Below the pieces are notes generated by a model, which saw nothing but the letters and a program-made list of their open reading frames with translations, was not told where the DNA came from and searched no databases. A DNA stretch of 36,178 bases, taken from assembly GCA_036747295.1 (NCBI GenBank), contig DAIOCN010000028.1:1-36178 (forward strand), read 5' to 3'. The stretch comes from UBA4736 sp002404015. Lineage in GTDB: Bacteria > Chloroflexota > Dormibacteria > Dormibacterales > Dormibacteraceae. Within the stretch, counting starts at the first letter, position 1. Every line of letters begins with the position of its first letter. Positions 12,915-20,592 of this stretch are shown here, piece by piece. The translations under genes and the position numbers were made by a program.

Positions 12915-13559
12915 CTACTTCTTCTCCTCGGTTCCCTCGTCGGCGGCCGGCTCGGCGGCCTCCGCGATCTCGGCGGTGGCGTCAGGCGCGGCCTCTTCGA
13001 TCGCCGGGGTCGCCAGGCCGGCAGGCGCCTCCTCTTCGGGGGCGGCCACAGGCGCAGGCGCGCCGGCGCTGACCTCGGGTTCGGGCTCCGCCTTTGATCT
13101 CGACTTCTTGGTTTCTGGAACGGCCGCGGCCTTCGTGTCGGGCTCCGCCTCGACCTCAGCGGTCGTCCGCTTGGGGGCCGCGGCCAGGCGGCGGCGGGGC
13201 CCCGGCCGAGCCGTCTCGACCTCAGGCCGGTCCTCGACGACCGCCGTGATGTGGCAGGTGCGGTGGAAGTACTGGTGCGCCATGCCCCGGCTGACCGGCC
13301 GGATCCGCTTCATCGTGGGGCCCTCGTCCACCAGCAGCTGCTTCACCCAGAGCTCCTCGCGGGTCAGGTTGAAGTTGTGCTCGGCGTTCGCCGCGGCCGA
13401 CTTGATGACCTTGGCGACGTCCGTGGCGGCGTGCTTGGGCGAGAACTCCAGGGCGGCCAGCGCCTCCGCCACGCGCATGCCCTGCACGAGGGCGGCGACG
13501 AGCCGCGCCTTGCGCGGTGTCCGCCGGATGTACTTGCCCTTGGCGCTTACTTCCATCAT
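12915..13559 (-). CDS. rplV: 50S ribosomal protein L22 with 100-residue tail
   Basis: Residues 1 to about 112 are L22: GKYIRRTPRKARLVAALVQG, ALAALEFSPKHAATDVAKVIKSAAANAEHNF, and the beta-hairpin strand VSRGMAHQYFHRTCHITAVVED that reaches into the exit tunnel. Residues 113-214 are an added low-complexity tail rich in Ala, Glu, Pro with Lys/Arg clusters (PGPRRRLAAAPKR, KKSRSK). Start ATG at 13559 or the next ATG at 13556; AAGGA directly precedes the first, so the second gives a slightly better spacing. It follows rpsS by 3 bp. Confidence 0.96.
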   Translation of the reverse strand: MMEVSAKGKYIRRTPRKARLVAALVQGMRVAEALAALEFSPKHAATDVAKVIKSAAANAEHNFNLTREELWVKQLLVDEGPTMKRIRPVSRGMAHQYFHRTCHITAVVEDRPEVETARPGPRRRLAAAPKRTTAEVEAEPDTKAAAVPETKKSRSKAEPEPEVSAGAPAPVAAPEEEAPAGLATPAIEEAAPDATAEIAEAAEPAADEGTEEKK

Positions 13560-13562
13560 TCC

Positions 13563-13847
13563 TTACTTGAGAGTGGTCGACCGCTCGGTCTTGTTGCCGT
13601 GGCCGCGGAAATGCCGCGTGGGGGCGAACTCGCCCAGCTTGTGGCCGACCATGTTCTCGCTGACGAAGACCGGCACGTGCTTGCGCCCGTCGTGCACCGC
13701 GACCGTGTGGCCGACCATGTCCGGGAAGATGGTCGAGGCGCGCGCCCAGGTCCGGATGACCTTCTTCTCGCGCGTCACGTTCAGCTTCACGATCTTCTCC
13801 TGAAGCTTGGCGTCGATGTACGGGCCCTTCTTAAGCGAGCGGCTCAC
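13563..13847 (-). CDS. rpsS: 30S ribosomal protein S19
   Basis: S19 (94 aa) pairs with S13 in the 30S head. MSRSLKKGPYIDAKLQEKI, ASTIFPDMVGHTVAVHDGRKHVPV and ENMVGHKLGEFAPTRHFRGH are canonical. GTG start at 13847-13845 with GAGGAG 9 nt upstream. Preceded by an 82-bp gap with repeat A4. Confidence 0.98.
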   Translation of the reverse strand: MSRSLKKGPYIDAKLQEKIVKLNVTREKKVIRTWARASTIFPDMVGHTVAVHDGRKHVPVFVSENMVGHKLGEFAPTRHFRGHGNKTERSTTLK

Positions 13848-13862
13848 TACTTCTTCTCCTCA

Positions 13863-13894
13863 CCCCACGAAATCTTCGATTTCGCGGGGACCCC
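13863..13894. repeat. Family A palindromic repeat, copy A4 (rplB-rpsS gap)
   Basis: 32 bp on the plus strand: CCCCACGAAATC, loop TTC, GATTTCGCGGGG, ACCCC. Twelve-position stem with a single A-C opposition (G-U in the mRNA strand). The arms CGAAATC/GATTTCG differ from A2/A3 at two stem positions on both sides. Only the loop differs appreciably from A5 (TTC versus TGTC), although the copy is inverted relative to A5. Confidence 0.9.
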
Positions 13895-13929
13895 GAGGCC
13901 CGTACCGGTCGGCATTTGACACGTCTCCA

Positions 13930-14760
13930 CTATTTCTTTTCCCGGCGCCGGATGATCAGCTTCTGCGAGGCCTTCTTGGGCTTGCGCGTGCGGTAGCCCA
14001 GGGCCGGCTTGCCCCAGGGCGTCTTGGGGTTCCCGCCCGGCCCGGTCTTGCCCTCGCCGCCGCCGTGGGGATGGTCGACCGGGTTCATCGTCGAACCCCG
14101 GACGGTGGGCCGCTTGCCCAGCCAGCGCGAGCGGCCGGCCTTGCCGCCCGACTCGTTCTCGTGGTCCAGGTTGCCGACCTGGCCCAGCGTGGCCATGCAG
14201 CGCAGGTGGATCCGGCGCATCTCACCGGAGGGCATGCGGATGGCCGCGTACTCCCCTTCCTTGGCGACGAGCTGGGCCGAGGTGCCCGCCGAGCGCACCA
14301 GCTGGCCACCCCGGCCGAGCGTGAGCTCGATGTTGTGGATGGTCGAGCCGACCGGGATCCGCTGCATCGGCAGCGCGTTCCCGACCCGCACCGGGGCTTC
14401 CGGGCCGCTCATCAGCTGGTCCCCGACCCGCAGCCCCAGCGGGGCCAGGATGTAGCGCTTCTCGCCGTCCTTGTAGTGGAGCAGGGCGATCCGGGCGGTC
14501 CGGTTGGGGTCGTACTCGATGGTGGCCACCCTGGCCGGGACGCTGAACTTGTCGCGCTTGAAATCGATCTTGCGATACGTTCGGCGCCCGTCGCCGCCCC
14601 GGTGGCGGACCGTGATCTTGCCCTGGTTGTTGCGGCCGGCGTTGTTGGGCAGGCTCTCGAGCAGGCTCTTCTCCGGCTCGCTGGCCGTGACCTCCTCGAA
14701 GCTGGACGTCGCCATGAAGCGGCGGCCTGGGCTGGTCGGCTTGTACTTGCGAACTGGCAT
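13930..14760 (-). CDS. rplB: 50S ribosomal protein L2
   Basis: L2 (276 aa) is needed for subunit association and peptidyl-transferase assembly. MPVRKYKPTSPGRRFMA, GGDGRRTYRKIDFKRDK, and near the C-terminus the essential MNPVDHPHGGGEGK loop with its invariant His are present, followed by TPWGKPALGYRTRKPKK. ATG at 14760, GGAG 8 nt upstream. The gene has the usual rplC-rplD-rplW-rplB order. Confidence 0.98.
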   Translation of the reverse strand: MPVRKYKPTSPGRRFMATSSFEEVTASEPEKSLLESLPNNAGRNNQGKITVRHRGGDGRRTYRKIDFKRDKFSVPARVATIEYDPNRTARIALLHYKDGEKRYILAPLGLRVGDQLMSGPEAPVRVGNALPMQRIPVGSTIHNIELTLGRGGQLVRSAGTSAQLVAKEGEYAAIRMPSGEMRRIHLRCMATLGQVGNLDHENESGGKAGRSRWLGKRPTVRGSTMNPVDHPHGGGEGKTGPGGNPKTPWGKPALGYRTRKPKKASQKLIIRRREKK

Positions 14761-14782
14761 TAGATGATCTCCGGGGACGTCA

Positions 14783-15091
14783 TCACACGCCTCCGAAGAG
14801 GCCTTCGAGCCTCTGGCCTTCTTTCAGGGTCACGATCGCCTTCTTCCAGTCCGACGTCCGGCCGGTGATGCCGCGCTGGCCGGTGCGCCGGGTCTTGCCG
14901 CGCATGTTTATGGTGTTGACCGCCATGACCTTGATGCCCTGGGCCTCGTACTGCTCCTCGAGGGCGCGTGCGATCTCGGGCTTGGTCGCCTCCTTGGCGA
15001 CCCGGAAGGTGTAGCGGTTCTGCTGGTAGAGGGCATAGCTGCGCTCGGTGATCAGGGGGCCGTACACGACGTCGACTGGCGATCTGCTCAC
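14783..15091 (-). CDS. rplW: 50S ribosomal protein L23
   Basis: L23 (102 aa) at the tunnel exit is the docking site for trigger factor and SRP. The motifs VVYGPLITERSYALYQQNRYTFRV and KVMAVNTINMRGKTRRTGQRG are diagnostic. The start is GTG at 15091-15089, which overlaps the rplD TGA as GTGA and has GAGGAG 8 nt upstream; the longer open frame lies inside rplD and is rejected. Confidence 0.96.
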   Translation of the reverse strand: MSRSPVDVVYGPLITERSYALYQQNRYTFRVAKEATKPEIARALEEQYEAQGIKVMAVNTINMRGKTRRTGQRGITGRTSDWKKAIVTLKEGQRLEGLFGGV

Positions 15092-15774
15092 GAGAAGCAC
15101 TCCTCGAGCGACTCCAGCGCCGAGCGCTCGATGACGAGCTGGTCGTGCGTGAAGATGTCGTACAGGTTGAGGTTGCGGGCCAGGATGACCTTCGCCCAGG
15201 GCAGGTTGTTCAGGGAGCGCGAGATAAGGTCGTTGGGGGCCGGCAGGAGCACCAGGGCGCTGTCCTCGACGCCCAGGCCTCGCAGCAGCTCGACCATCAG
15301 CCTCGTCTTGGGTTCCGCCAGCTCGAAAGCGTCGACCACTGTGACCTTGCCCTCGTTGGCCTTGACGCTCAGCGCCGAGCGCAGCGCCAGGCGCCGCATC
15401 TTCCTGGGCATGCGCTGGGCGAAGCTGCGCGGGTGGGGTCCGAAGACCACGCCGCCGCCAACCCACGACGGCTCCCGGATGGAGCCGTGGCGAGCCCGAC
15501 CCGTCCCTTTCTGGCGGTATGGCTTGGCGCCGCCGCCCGCCACCTCGCCCCGACGCTTGGTGTCGGCCGTGCCCTGGCGGGCGTTGGCCAGCTGGCGCAG
15601 GTAGGCCTGGTGCATCACCGCCTGGTTGGGGGTCTCGCCGAAGATCGACTGAGGCAGCGTTAGCTCGCCGGAGCGCTCGCCCTTGGCGCTGAAGGTGCTG
15701 ATGTTCAGGGGGTTGGCCTCCAGGTCAGGCTTGACGGCACGCTTGCGCGGGGCCGGCGTTTTCACCTTCGCCAT
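15088..15774 (-). CDS. rplD: 50S ribosomal protein L4
   Basis: L4 (228 aa) lines the exit tunnel; in E. coli it also represses the S10 operon. The tunnel loop QGTADTKRRGEVAGGGAK, PYRQKGTGRARHGSIREP and GGGVVFGPHPRSFAQRMPRKMRR are intact. It has a Lys/Pro-rich N-terminal extension of about 20 residues (TPAPRKRAVKP). ATG at 15774 overlaps the rplC stop by one base (TAATG). Confidence 0.98.
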   Translation of the reverse strand: MAKVKTPAPRKRAVKPDLEANPLNISTFSAKGERSGELTLPQSIFGETPNQAVMHQAYLRQLANARQGTADTKRRGEVAGGGAKPYRQKGTGRARHGSIREPSWVGGGVVFGPHPRSFAQRMPRKMRRLALRSALSVKANEGKVTVVDAFELAEPKTRLMVELLRGLGVEDSALVLLPAPNDLISRSLNNLPWAKVILARNLNLYDIFTHDQLVIERSALESLEECFS

Positions 15775-16409
15775 TACTTCTTGACCTTCGTCTTCACGGA
15801 CTGGCTGACGGTGACGATGCCGCCCTTGCCGCCGGGCACGCTGCCGTTCAGGAGGAGGAGGTTGCGCTCCAGGTCGACGCGGACGATCTGCACGCCCTGG
15901 ACGGTCCGCTTGACGTTGCCCATCTGGCCCGCCATCCGGACGCCCTTGAAGACGCGCGCGGCGTCGGTGGCGCCGATCGAGCCCGGCTGGCGCACGTTCA
16001 TCGAGCCGTGGCTCTCGGGGCCGCGGCTGAAGTTGTGCCGCTTCACGAGGCCCTGGAAGCCCTTGCCCTTGGAGGTCGCCGAGACGTCGACCAGCTCGCC
16101 GGCGGCGAACAGGTCGGCCTTGAGCTCCTGGCCAACCTGAAGGCCTTCGGAGTAGTCGCGCAGCTCTGCTACGTGGCGGTGGGCTTCGATCCCGGCCTTC
16201 TTGAAGGCTCCGGCGACGGGCTTGGTCACCCGCTTGGCCGCCACGTCGCCGAACGCGAGCTGGGCGGCCGAGTAGCCGTCCTTCTCGACTGTGCGCAGGC
16301 CCAGCACGCGACAGGGCCCCGCCTCCAGGACGGTGACCGCGGACAGCGTGCCGTCCTCGTTGAAGACCTGCATCATCCCGACTTTTCGGGCCAGCAAACC
16401 CTTAGTCAC
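15774..16409 (-). CDS. rplC: 50S ribosomal protein L3
   Basis: L3 (211 aa) nucleates 50S assembly and reaches the peptidyl-transferase centre. MTKGLLARKVGMMQVFNEDG, the KGKGFQGLVKRHNFSRGPESHGS region and ARVFKGVRMAGQMGNVKRTVQG are diagnostic. In the finger region the usual GHMG is GQMG. GTG start at 16409-16407 with AGAGG 7 nt upstream. The 61-bp gap to rpsJ contains repeat A5. Confidence 0.98.
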   Translation of the reverse strand: MTKGLLARKVGMMQVFNEDGTLSAVTVLEAGPCRVLGLRTVEKDGYSAAQLAFGDVAAKRVTKPVAGAFKKAGIEAHRHVAELRDYSEGLQVGQELKADLFAAGELVDVSATSKGKGFQGLVKRHNFSRGPESHGSMNVRQPGSIGATDAARVFKGVRMAGQMGNVKRTVQGVQIVRVDLERNLLLLNGSVPGGKGGIVTVSQSVKTKVKK

Positions 16410-16434
16410 GCTATGGCCTCTCGGTTCGGGGATC

Positions 16435-16467
16435 GGGGTCCCCGCGAAATCGACAGATTTCGTGGGG
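16435..16467. repeat. Family A palindromic repeat, copy A5 (rpsJ-rplC gap)
   Basis: 33 bp on the plus strand: GGGGTCCCCGCGAAATC, GACA loop, GATTTCGTGGGG. The 12-bp stem is perfect except for one G-T wobble. It is flanked by GATC on the left. The best-preserved copy and a useful search consensus. It is oriented opposite to A1, A2 and A4, same as A3. Confidence 0.92.
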
Positions 16468-16470
16468 TGG

Positions 16471-16776
16471 TCATAGCTTGATTTCGATGGAGACGCCGGC
16501 CGGCAGGTTGAGTCGCATCAGCGCGTCGACCACGCGCGGGTTGGGGTCGAGGATGTCGACGATCCGCTTGTGCGTCCGCATCTCGAACTGCTCGCGCGAG
16601 TCCTTGTCGATGAACGGTGAGCGGATCACGGTCATCTTGTTGATCTCGGTCGGAAGCGGGATGGGGCCCGCGGTGCGCGCGTTGGTCCGGCGGGCGGTGT
16701 CGACAATCTTGTCGGCCGCCTGGTCCAGCACCTTGTGGTCGTAGGCCTTGAGCCTGATCCGGATCTTCTGCGCCAC
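16471..16776 (-). CDS. rpsJ: 30S ribosomal protein S10
   Basis: S10 (101 aa) belongs to the 30S head and, as NusE, to transcription antitermination complexes. QKIRIRLKAYDHKVLDQAADKIVDTA, GPIPLPTEINKMTVIRSPFIDKDSREQFEMRTHKR and DILDPNPRVVDALMRLNLPAGVSIEIKL match the family. GTG start at 16776; a GAGGGG lies about 12 nt upstream. It follows tuf by 31 bp, so str and S10 operons are fused here. Confidence 0.98.
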   Translation of the reverse strand: MAQKIRIRLKAYDHKVLDQAADKIVDTARRTNARTAGPIPLPTEINKMTVIRSPFIDKDSREQFEMRTHKRIVDILDPNPRVVDALMRLNLPAGVSIEIKL

Positions 16777-16807
16777 TTTCTCGCGAGCCCCTCTCTTCCC
16801 TGAGTCC

Positions 16808-17992
16808 CTACTTGATCACCGACGTCACGACGCCGGCGCCAACGGTCCGGCCACCCTCGCGGATGGCGAAGCGGAGCCCTTCCTCGAGGGCGATCGGGGT
16901 TCCCAGCTCGACGTCCATCTCGACGTTGTCGCCCGGCATGCACATCTCGACGCCCTCGGGCAGCTTGACGGCTCCCGTCACGTCCGTGGTCCGCATGTAG
17001 AACTGGGGCCGGTAGTTGGAGAAGAACGGCGTGTGCCGGCCACCCTCCTCCTTCTTGAGGACGTACACGTTGGCCTTGAAGTTCGTGTGCGGCTTGATCG
17101 TGCCCGGCTTGTTGAGGACCTGGCCGCGCTCGACGTCCTCGCGCTTCACGCCGCGCAGCAGGACACCGACGTTGTCGCCGGCCTGGGTCTCGTCCATGCT
17201 CTTGTGGAACATCTCGAGGTCGGTGACGACCGTCTTCACGGTGGGCCGGATCCCGGTGATCTCGACCTCCTCGTTCTTCTTGAGCTTGCCGCGGTCGACC
17301 CGGCCGGTCACCACGGTGCCGCGACCCTCGATCGTGAACACGTCTTCCACGGGCATCAGGAAGGGGAGGTCGACCTTGCGCTCGGGCTCGGGGATGTAGG
17401 TGTCGACTGCGTCCATGAGCTGCGAGATCTTCTCCGTCCACTCGGGGTCGCCCTCGAGCGCCTTGAGCGCCGAGATGCGAACGATCGGGATGTCGTCGCC
17501 CGGGTACTCGTACCGGCTCAGGAGCTCGCGCAGGTCCAGCTCGACCAGCTCGATGAACTCCTCGTCGTCCACCATGTCGACCTTGTTCAGGGCGACGACC
17601 AGGAAAGGCACCTGGACCTGGCGGGCGAGGATGATGTGCTCGCGCGTCTGCGGCATGGCGCCGTCGTTGGCGGCCACGACCAGGATCGCGCCGTCCATCT
17701 GGGCGGCACCGGTGATCATGTTCTTGATGTAGTCGTGGTGGCCGGGGCAGTCCACGTGGGCGTAGTGGCGCTTCTCGGTCTCGTACTCGACGTGGGCGAT
17801 CGAGATCGTGATGCCGCGAGCCTTCTCCTCGGGCGCCTTGTCGATCTTGTCGAACGCCGTGAACTCACCGAGACCCTTGGACGCCTGGACCTTGGTGATC
17901 GCGGCGGTGAGCGTCGTCTTGCCGTGGTCGATATGACCGATGGTCCCGATGTTCATGTGCGGCTTGGTGCGCTCGAACTTCTTCTTTCCCAC
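16808..17992 (-). CDS. tuf: Elongation factor Tu
   Basis: EF-Tu (394 aa) delivers aminoacyl-tRNA as a GTP complex. G1 GHIDHGKT (19-26), switch I RGITI (59-63), G3 DCPGH (81-85, catalytic His85) and G4 NKVD are present, with the three-domain length. Two slight departures: GHIDHGKT instead of the common GHVDHGKT, and His86 where Ala is usual (DCPGHHDY). GTG start at 17992-17990, preceded by AGGAGG with 5-6 nt spacing. Located between fusA (23 bp) and rpsJ (31 bp). Only one tuf copy is in view. Confidence 0.98.
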   Translation of the reverse strand: MGKKKFERTKPHMNIGTIGHIDHGKTTLTAAITKVQASKGLGEFTAFDKIDKAPEEKARGITISIAHVEYETEKRHYAHVDCPGHHDYIKNMITGAAQMDGAILVVAANDGAMPQTREHIILARQVQVPFLVVALNKVDMVDDEEFIELVELDLRELLSRYEYPGDDIPIVRISALKALEGDPEWTEKISQLMDAVDTYIPEPERKVDLPFLMPVEDVFTIEGRGTVVTGRVDRGKLKKNEEVEITGIRPTVKTVVTDLEMFHKSMDETQAGDNVGVLLRGVKREDVERGQVLNKPGTIKPHTNFKANVYVLKKEEGGRHTPFFSNYRPQFYMRTTDVTGAVKLPEGVEMCMPGDNVEMDVELGTPIALEEGLRFAIREGGRTVGAGVVTSVIK

Positions 17993-18015
17993 TGGTTCCT
18001 CCTGTGCTTACCTGA

Positions 18016-20118
18016 CTACTTTCCGGCCTTCTTGCCGACGGCCTCGGCAAGGTTCGGCGGGATCTCCGCATAGTGGTCGAACTGCATCGAATAGCTGGCC
18101 CGGCCCGACGTCATCGAACGCACATCGGTGGCGTAGCCGAACATCTCGGCCAGCGGTATGAATGCCTGCACCGCCTGCGACGTGCCCTTGCCCTCCATGC
18201 CGAGGATATGACCGCGGCGGGAGGAGAGGTCGCCCATCACGTCCCCGAGGTACTCCTCGGGCATGGTGACGTCGACCTTCATGATCGGCTCGAGCAGGAC
18301 CGGGTCCGCCTTTCGGAGCGCGTCTTTAATACCCATCGAGCCCGCGATCTGAAACGCCATCTCGCTCGAGTCGACGGGGTGGTAGGAGCCGTCGACCAGC
18401 TTGACCTTGACATCCAGCACGGGATACCCGGCGACCGGGCCCGCCGTCAGCGAGTCGGCGATGCCCTTCTGGACGGACGGGATGTACTCGCGCGGGATGG
18501 CGCCCTGGCGGATCTTGTCCTCGAAGACGAAGCCGGTGCCTCGCTCGCCAGGCTCGACGTCCAGCTCGACGTGGCCGAACTGGCCCTTGCCGCCGGTCTG
18601 GCGCACGAAGCGGCCGGTGCCGTGGGCCGGGCGCTTGATGGCCTCGCGGTAGGCGACCTGGGGCTTGCCCACGTTGGCGTCCACGTTGAACTCGCGCGTC
18701 AGGCGGTCGACGATGATCTCCAGGTGAAGCTCGCCCATGCCGGCGATGATGTTCTGGCCGGTCTCCTCGTCGGTGTAGACACGGAAGGTGGGGTCCTCCT
18801 CGGACAGGCGCTGCAGGGCGATCCCCAGCTTGTCCTGGTCGACCTTGGTCTTGGGTTCGATCGCGACCGAGATCACGGGCTCCGGGAAGACGATCGACTC
18901 CAGCAGGATCGGCTTGGCCTCGTCGCAGAGCGTGTCGCCGGTGGTCGTGCCCTTGAGGCCGACAGCCGCCGCGATGTCGCCGGTGTGGACCTCGTCCACG
19001 TCCTCGCGGCGCATGGCGTGCATCCGCAGGATGCGGCCGATCCGCTCCCGGCGCTGGGTCGTCATGTTCATGACCGACGAGCCGGCCCGCAAGCGGCCTG
19101 AGTAGACCCGGAAGAACGTGAGCTTGCCCACGCCCTGAGGGTCCATCTGGATCTTGAAAGCGAGCGCGCTGAAGGGCTCGTCGTCGTCCGCCTCGCGCAC
19201 CATGAGCGAGCCGTCGGCGGGGTTGATCCCCTCCACGGCCGGCTTGTCGGCAGGCGAAGGCAGGTAGTCGACGATGCCGTCAAGCAGCGGCTGGACGCCC
19301 TTGTTGCGGAGCGCGGCGCCGCAGAGGACGGGCACCAGGAAGCCCGCGACAGTGCCCTTGCGGAGGGCGGCGACGATCTCCGCCTTGCTGACCTCCTGGT
19401 CGTCGAGGTATTTCGTCATCAGCTCGTCGTCGTACTCGGCGGCGGCCTCGACCATCTGCTTGCGGAACTCGGCCACCGCCGGCAGCAGCTCCACCGGGAT
19501 GTCCGATGTCTCGACGTTCTGGCCCAGGTCGTCGGTGTAGATGATCGCCCGCTCGTTGATGAGGTCGATCACGCCCTGGTAGCTGTCCTCGACGCCGATC
19601 GGCAGCTGCACCGGGACCGCGTTGGCGCCGAGGCGGGTGCGGATGGACGCGAGCGACCCGTAGAAGTCCGCGCCCATCCGGTCCATCTTGTTGATGAAGG
19701 CGATCCGGGGCACGCTGTACCGGTCGGCCTGGCGCCAGACGGTCTCGGACTGGGGCTCCACGCCGGCCACCGCGTCGAACACGGCCACCGCGCCGTCGAG
19801 GACGCGCAGGCTGCGCTCGACCTCCACCGTAAAGTCCACGTGCCCGGGTGTGTCCAGAATGTTGATCGAGCAGTCGCGCCATGTCGTGGTGGTGGCGGCG
19901 GAGGTGATCGTGATCCCCCGCTCCTTCTCCTGCGCCATCCAGTCCATGGTGGCCGCTCCCTCGTGGACCTCGCCCATCTTGTGGAGCCGGCCGGAGTAGA
20001 AGAGGATCCGCTCGGTGGTCGTGGTCTTACCGGCGTCGATGTGAGCCATGATCCCGATGTTCCGGACCTTATCGAGATGCGTCGACCGCTGAGGGGCCTT
20101 GATCGCCATAGCGCTCAT
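18016..20118 (-). CDS. fusA: Elongation factor G
   Basis: EF-G (700 aa, normal) is the translocation GTPase that also acts in ribosome recycling. The P-loop AHIDAGKTTTTERILFYSG, switch RGITITSAATT, DTPGHVDFT and NKMDR are visible, followed by domain IV/V signatures (REYIPSVQKGI, RRGHILGMEGKG). ATG at 20118 overlaps the rpsG stop by one base (TGATG), with a second in-frame ATG three codons later. Confidence 0.98.
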   Translation of the reverse strand: MSAMAIKAPQRSTHLDKVRNIGIMAHIDAGKTTTTERILFYSGRLHKMGEVHEGAATMDWMAQEKERGITITSAATTTTWRDCSINILDTPGHVDFTVEVERSLRVLDGAVAVFDAVAGVEPQSETVWRQADRYSVPRIAFINKMDRMGADFYGSLASIRTRLGANAVPVQLPIGVEDSYQGVIDLINERAIIYTDDLGQNVETSDIPVELLPAVAEFRKQMVEAAAEYDDELMTKYLDDQEVSKAEIVAALRKGTVAGFLVPVLCGAALRNKGVQPLLDGIVDYLPSPADKPAVEGINPADGSLMVREADDDEPFSALAFKIQMDPQGVGKLTFFRVYSGRLRAGSSVMNMTTQRRERIGRILRMHAMRREDVDEVHTGDIAAAVGLKGTTTGDTLCDEAKPILLESIVFPEPVISVAIEPKTKVDQDKLGIALQRLSEEDPTFRVYTDEETGQNIIAGMGELHLEIIVDRLTREFNVDANVGKPQVAYREAIKRPAHGTGRFVRQTGGKGQFGHVELDVEPGERGTGFVFEDKIRQGAIPREYIPSVQKGIADSLTAGPVAGYPVLDVKVKLVDGSYHPVDSSEMAFQIAGSMGIKDALRKADPVLLEPIMKVDVTMPEEYLGDVMGDLSSRRGHILGMEGKGTSQAVQAFIPLAEMFGYATDVRSMTSGRASYSMQFDHYAEIPPNLAEAVGKKAGK

Positions 20119-20588
20119 CAGTACCTGAAGTGGCTGAAGGCCTTGTTCGACTCGGCCATCCGATGGGTTTCTTCCTTCCTCTTCACGGCGCCGCCCGTGT
20201 TGTTGGAGGCGTCGAGCAGCTCGAACGCGAGCTTGTCGGCCATGCTCTTGCCGCCGCGCTGGCGAGCGAAGCGGATAAGCCAGCGGCGGGCGAGCGCGAG
20301 CCGCCGCTCGGGGCGGATCTCGACGGGCACCTGGTAGGTGGCGCCGCCCACGCGGCGGGGCTTGACCTCGATCAGCGGGGTGGCGTTGCGAAGGGCCTGG
20401 TCGAAGACCTCGAGCGGCTCCTTCTTGGCCTGCCGGCTGGCGCGCTTCAACGCGTCGTACATGATCCGCTCGGCGGTGGAGCGCTTGCCGTCACGCATGA
20501 TGATATTCACGAACTTCGCCAGCGATTCCGAGTTATAGATCGGATCGGGCGCAATAGTCCGCTTGACGGGTCGGTTGCGACGGGGCAC
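20118..20588 (-). CDS. rpsG: 30S ribosomal protein S7
   Basis: S7 (156 aa, exact length) nucleates the 30S head; it represses the str operon in E. coli. PRRNRPVKRTIAPDPIYNSE, LAKFVNIIMRDGKRSTAERI and KPRRVGGATYQVPVEIRPERR are canonical. The start is GTG at 20588-20586 (V/M-P-R-R-N); a longer frame exists but runs through repeat B2 and is rejected. B2 begins 4 bp upstream of the GTG, so the ribosome-binding region lies inside the element's inverted end (CGGGGCGGGACACTAAAA). Confidence 0.97.
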   Translation of the reverse strand: MPRRNRPVKRTIAPDPIYNSESLAKFVNIIMRDGKRSTAERIMYDALKRASRQAKKEPLEVFDQALRNATPLIEVKPRRVGGATYQVPVEIRPERRLALARRWLIRFARQRGGKSMADKLAFELLDASNNTGGAVKRKEETHRMAESNKAFSHFRY

Positions 20589-20592
20589 TTTT

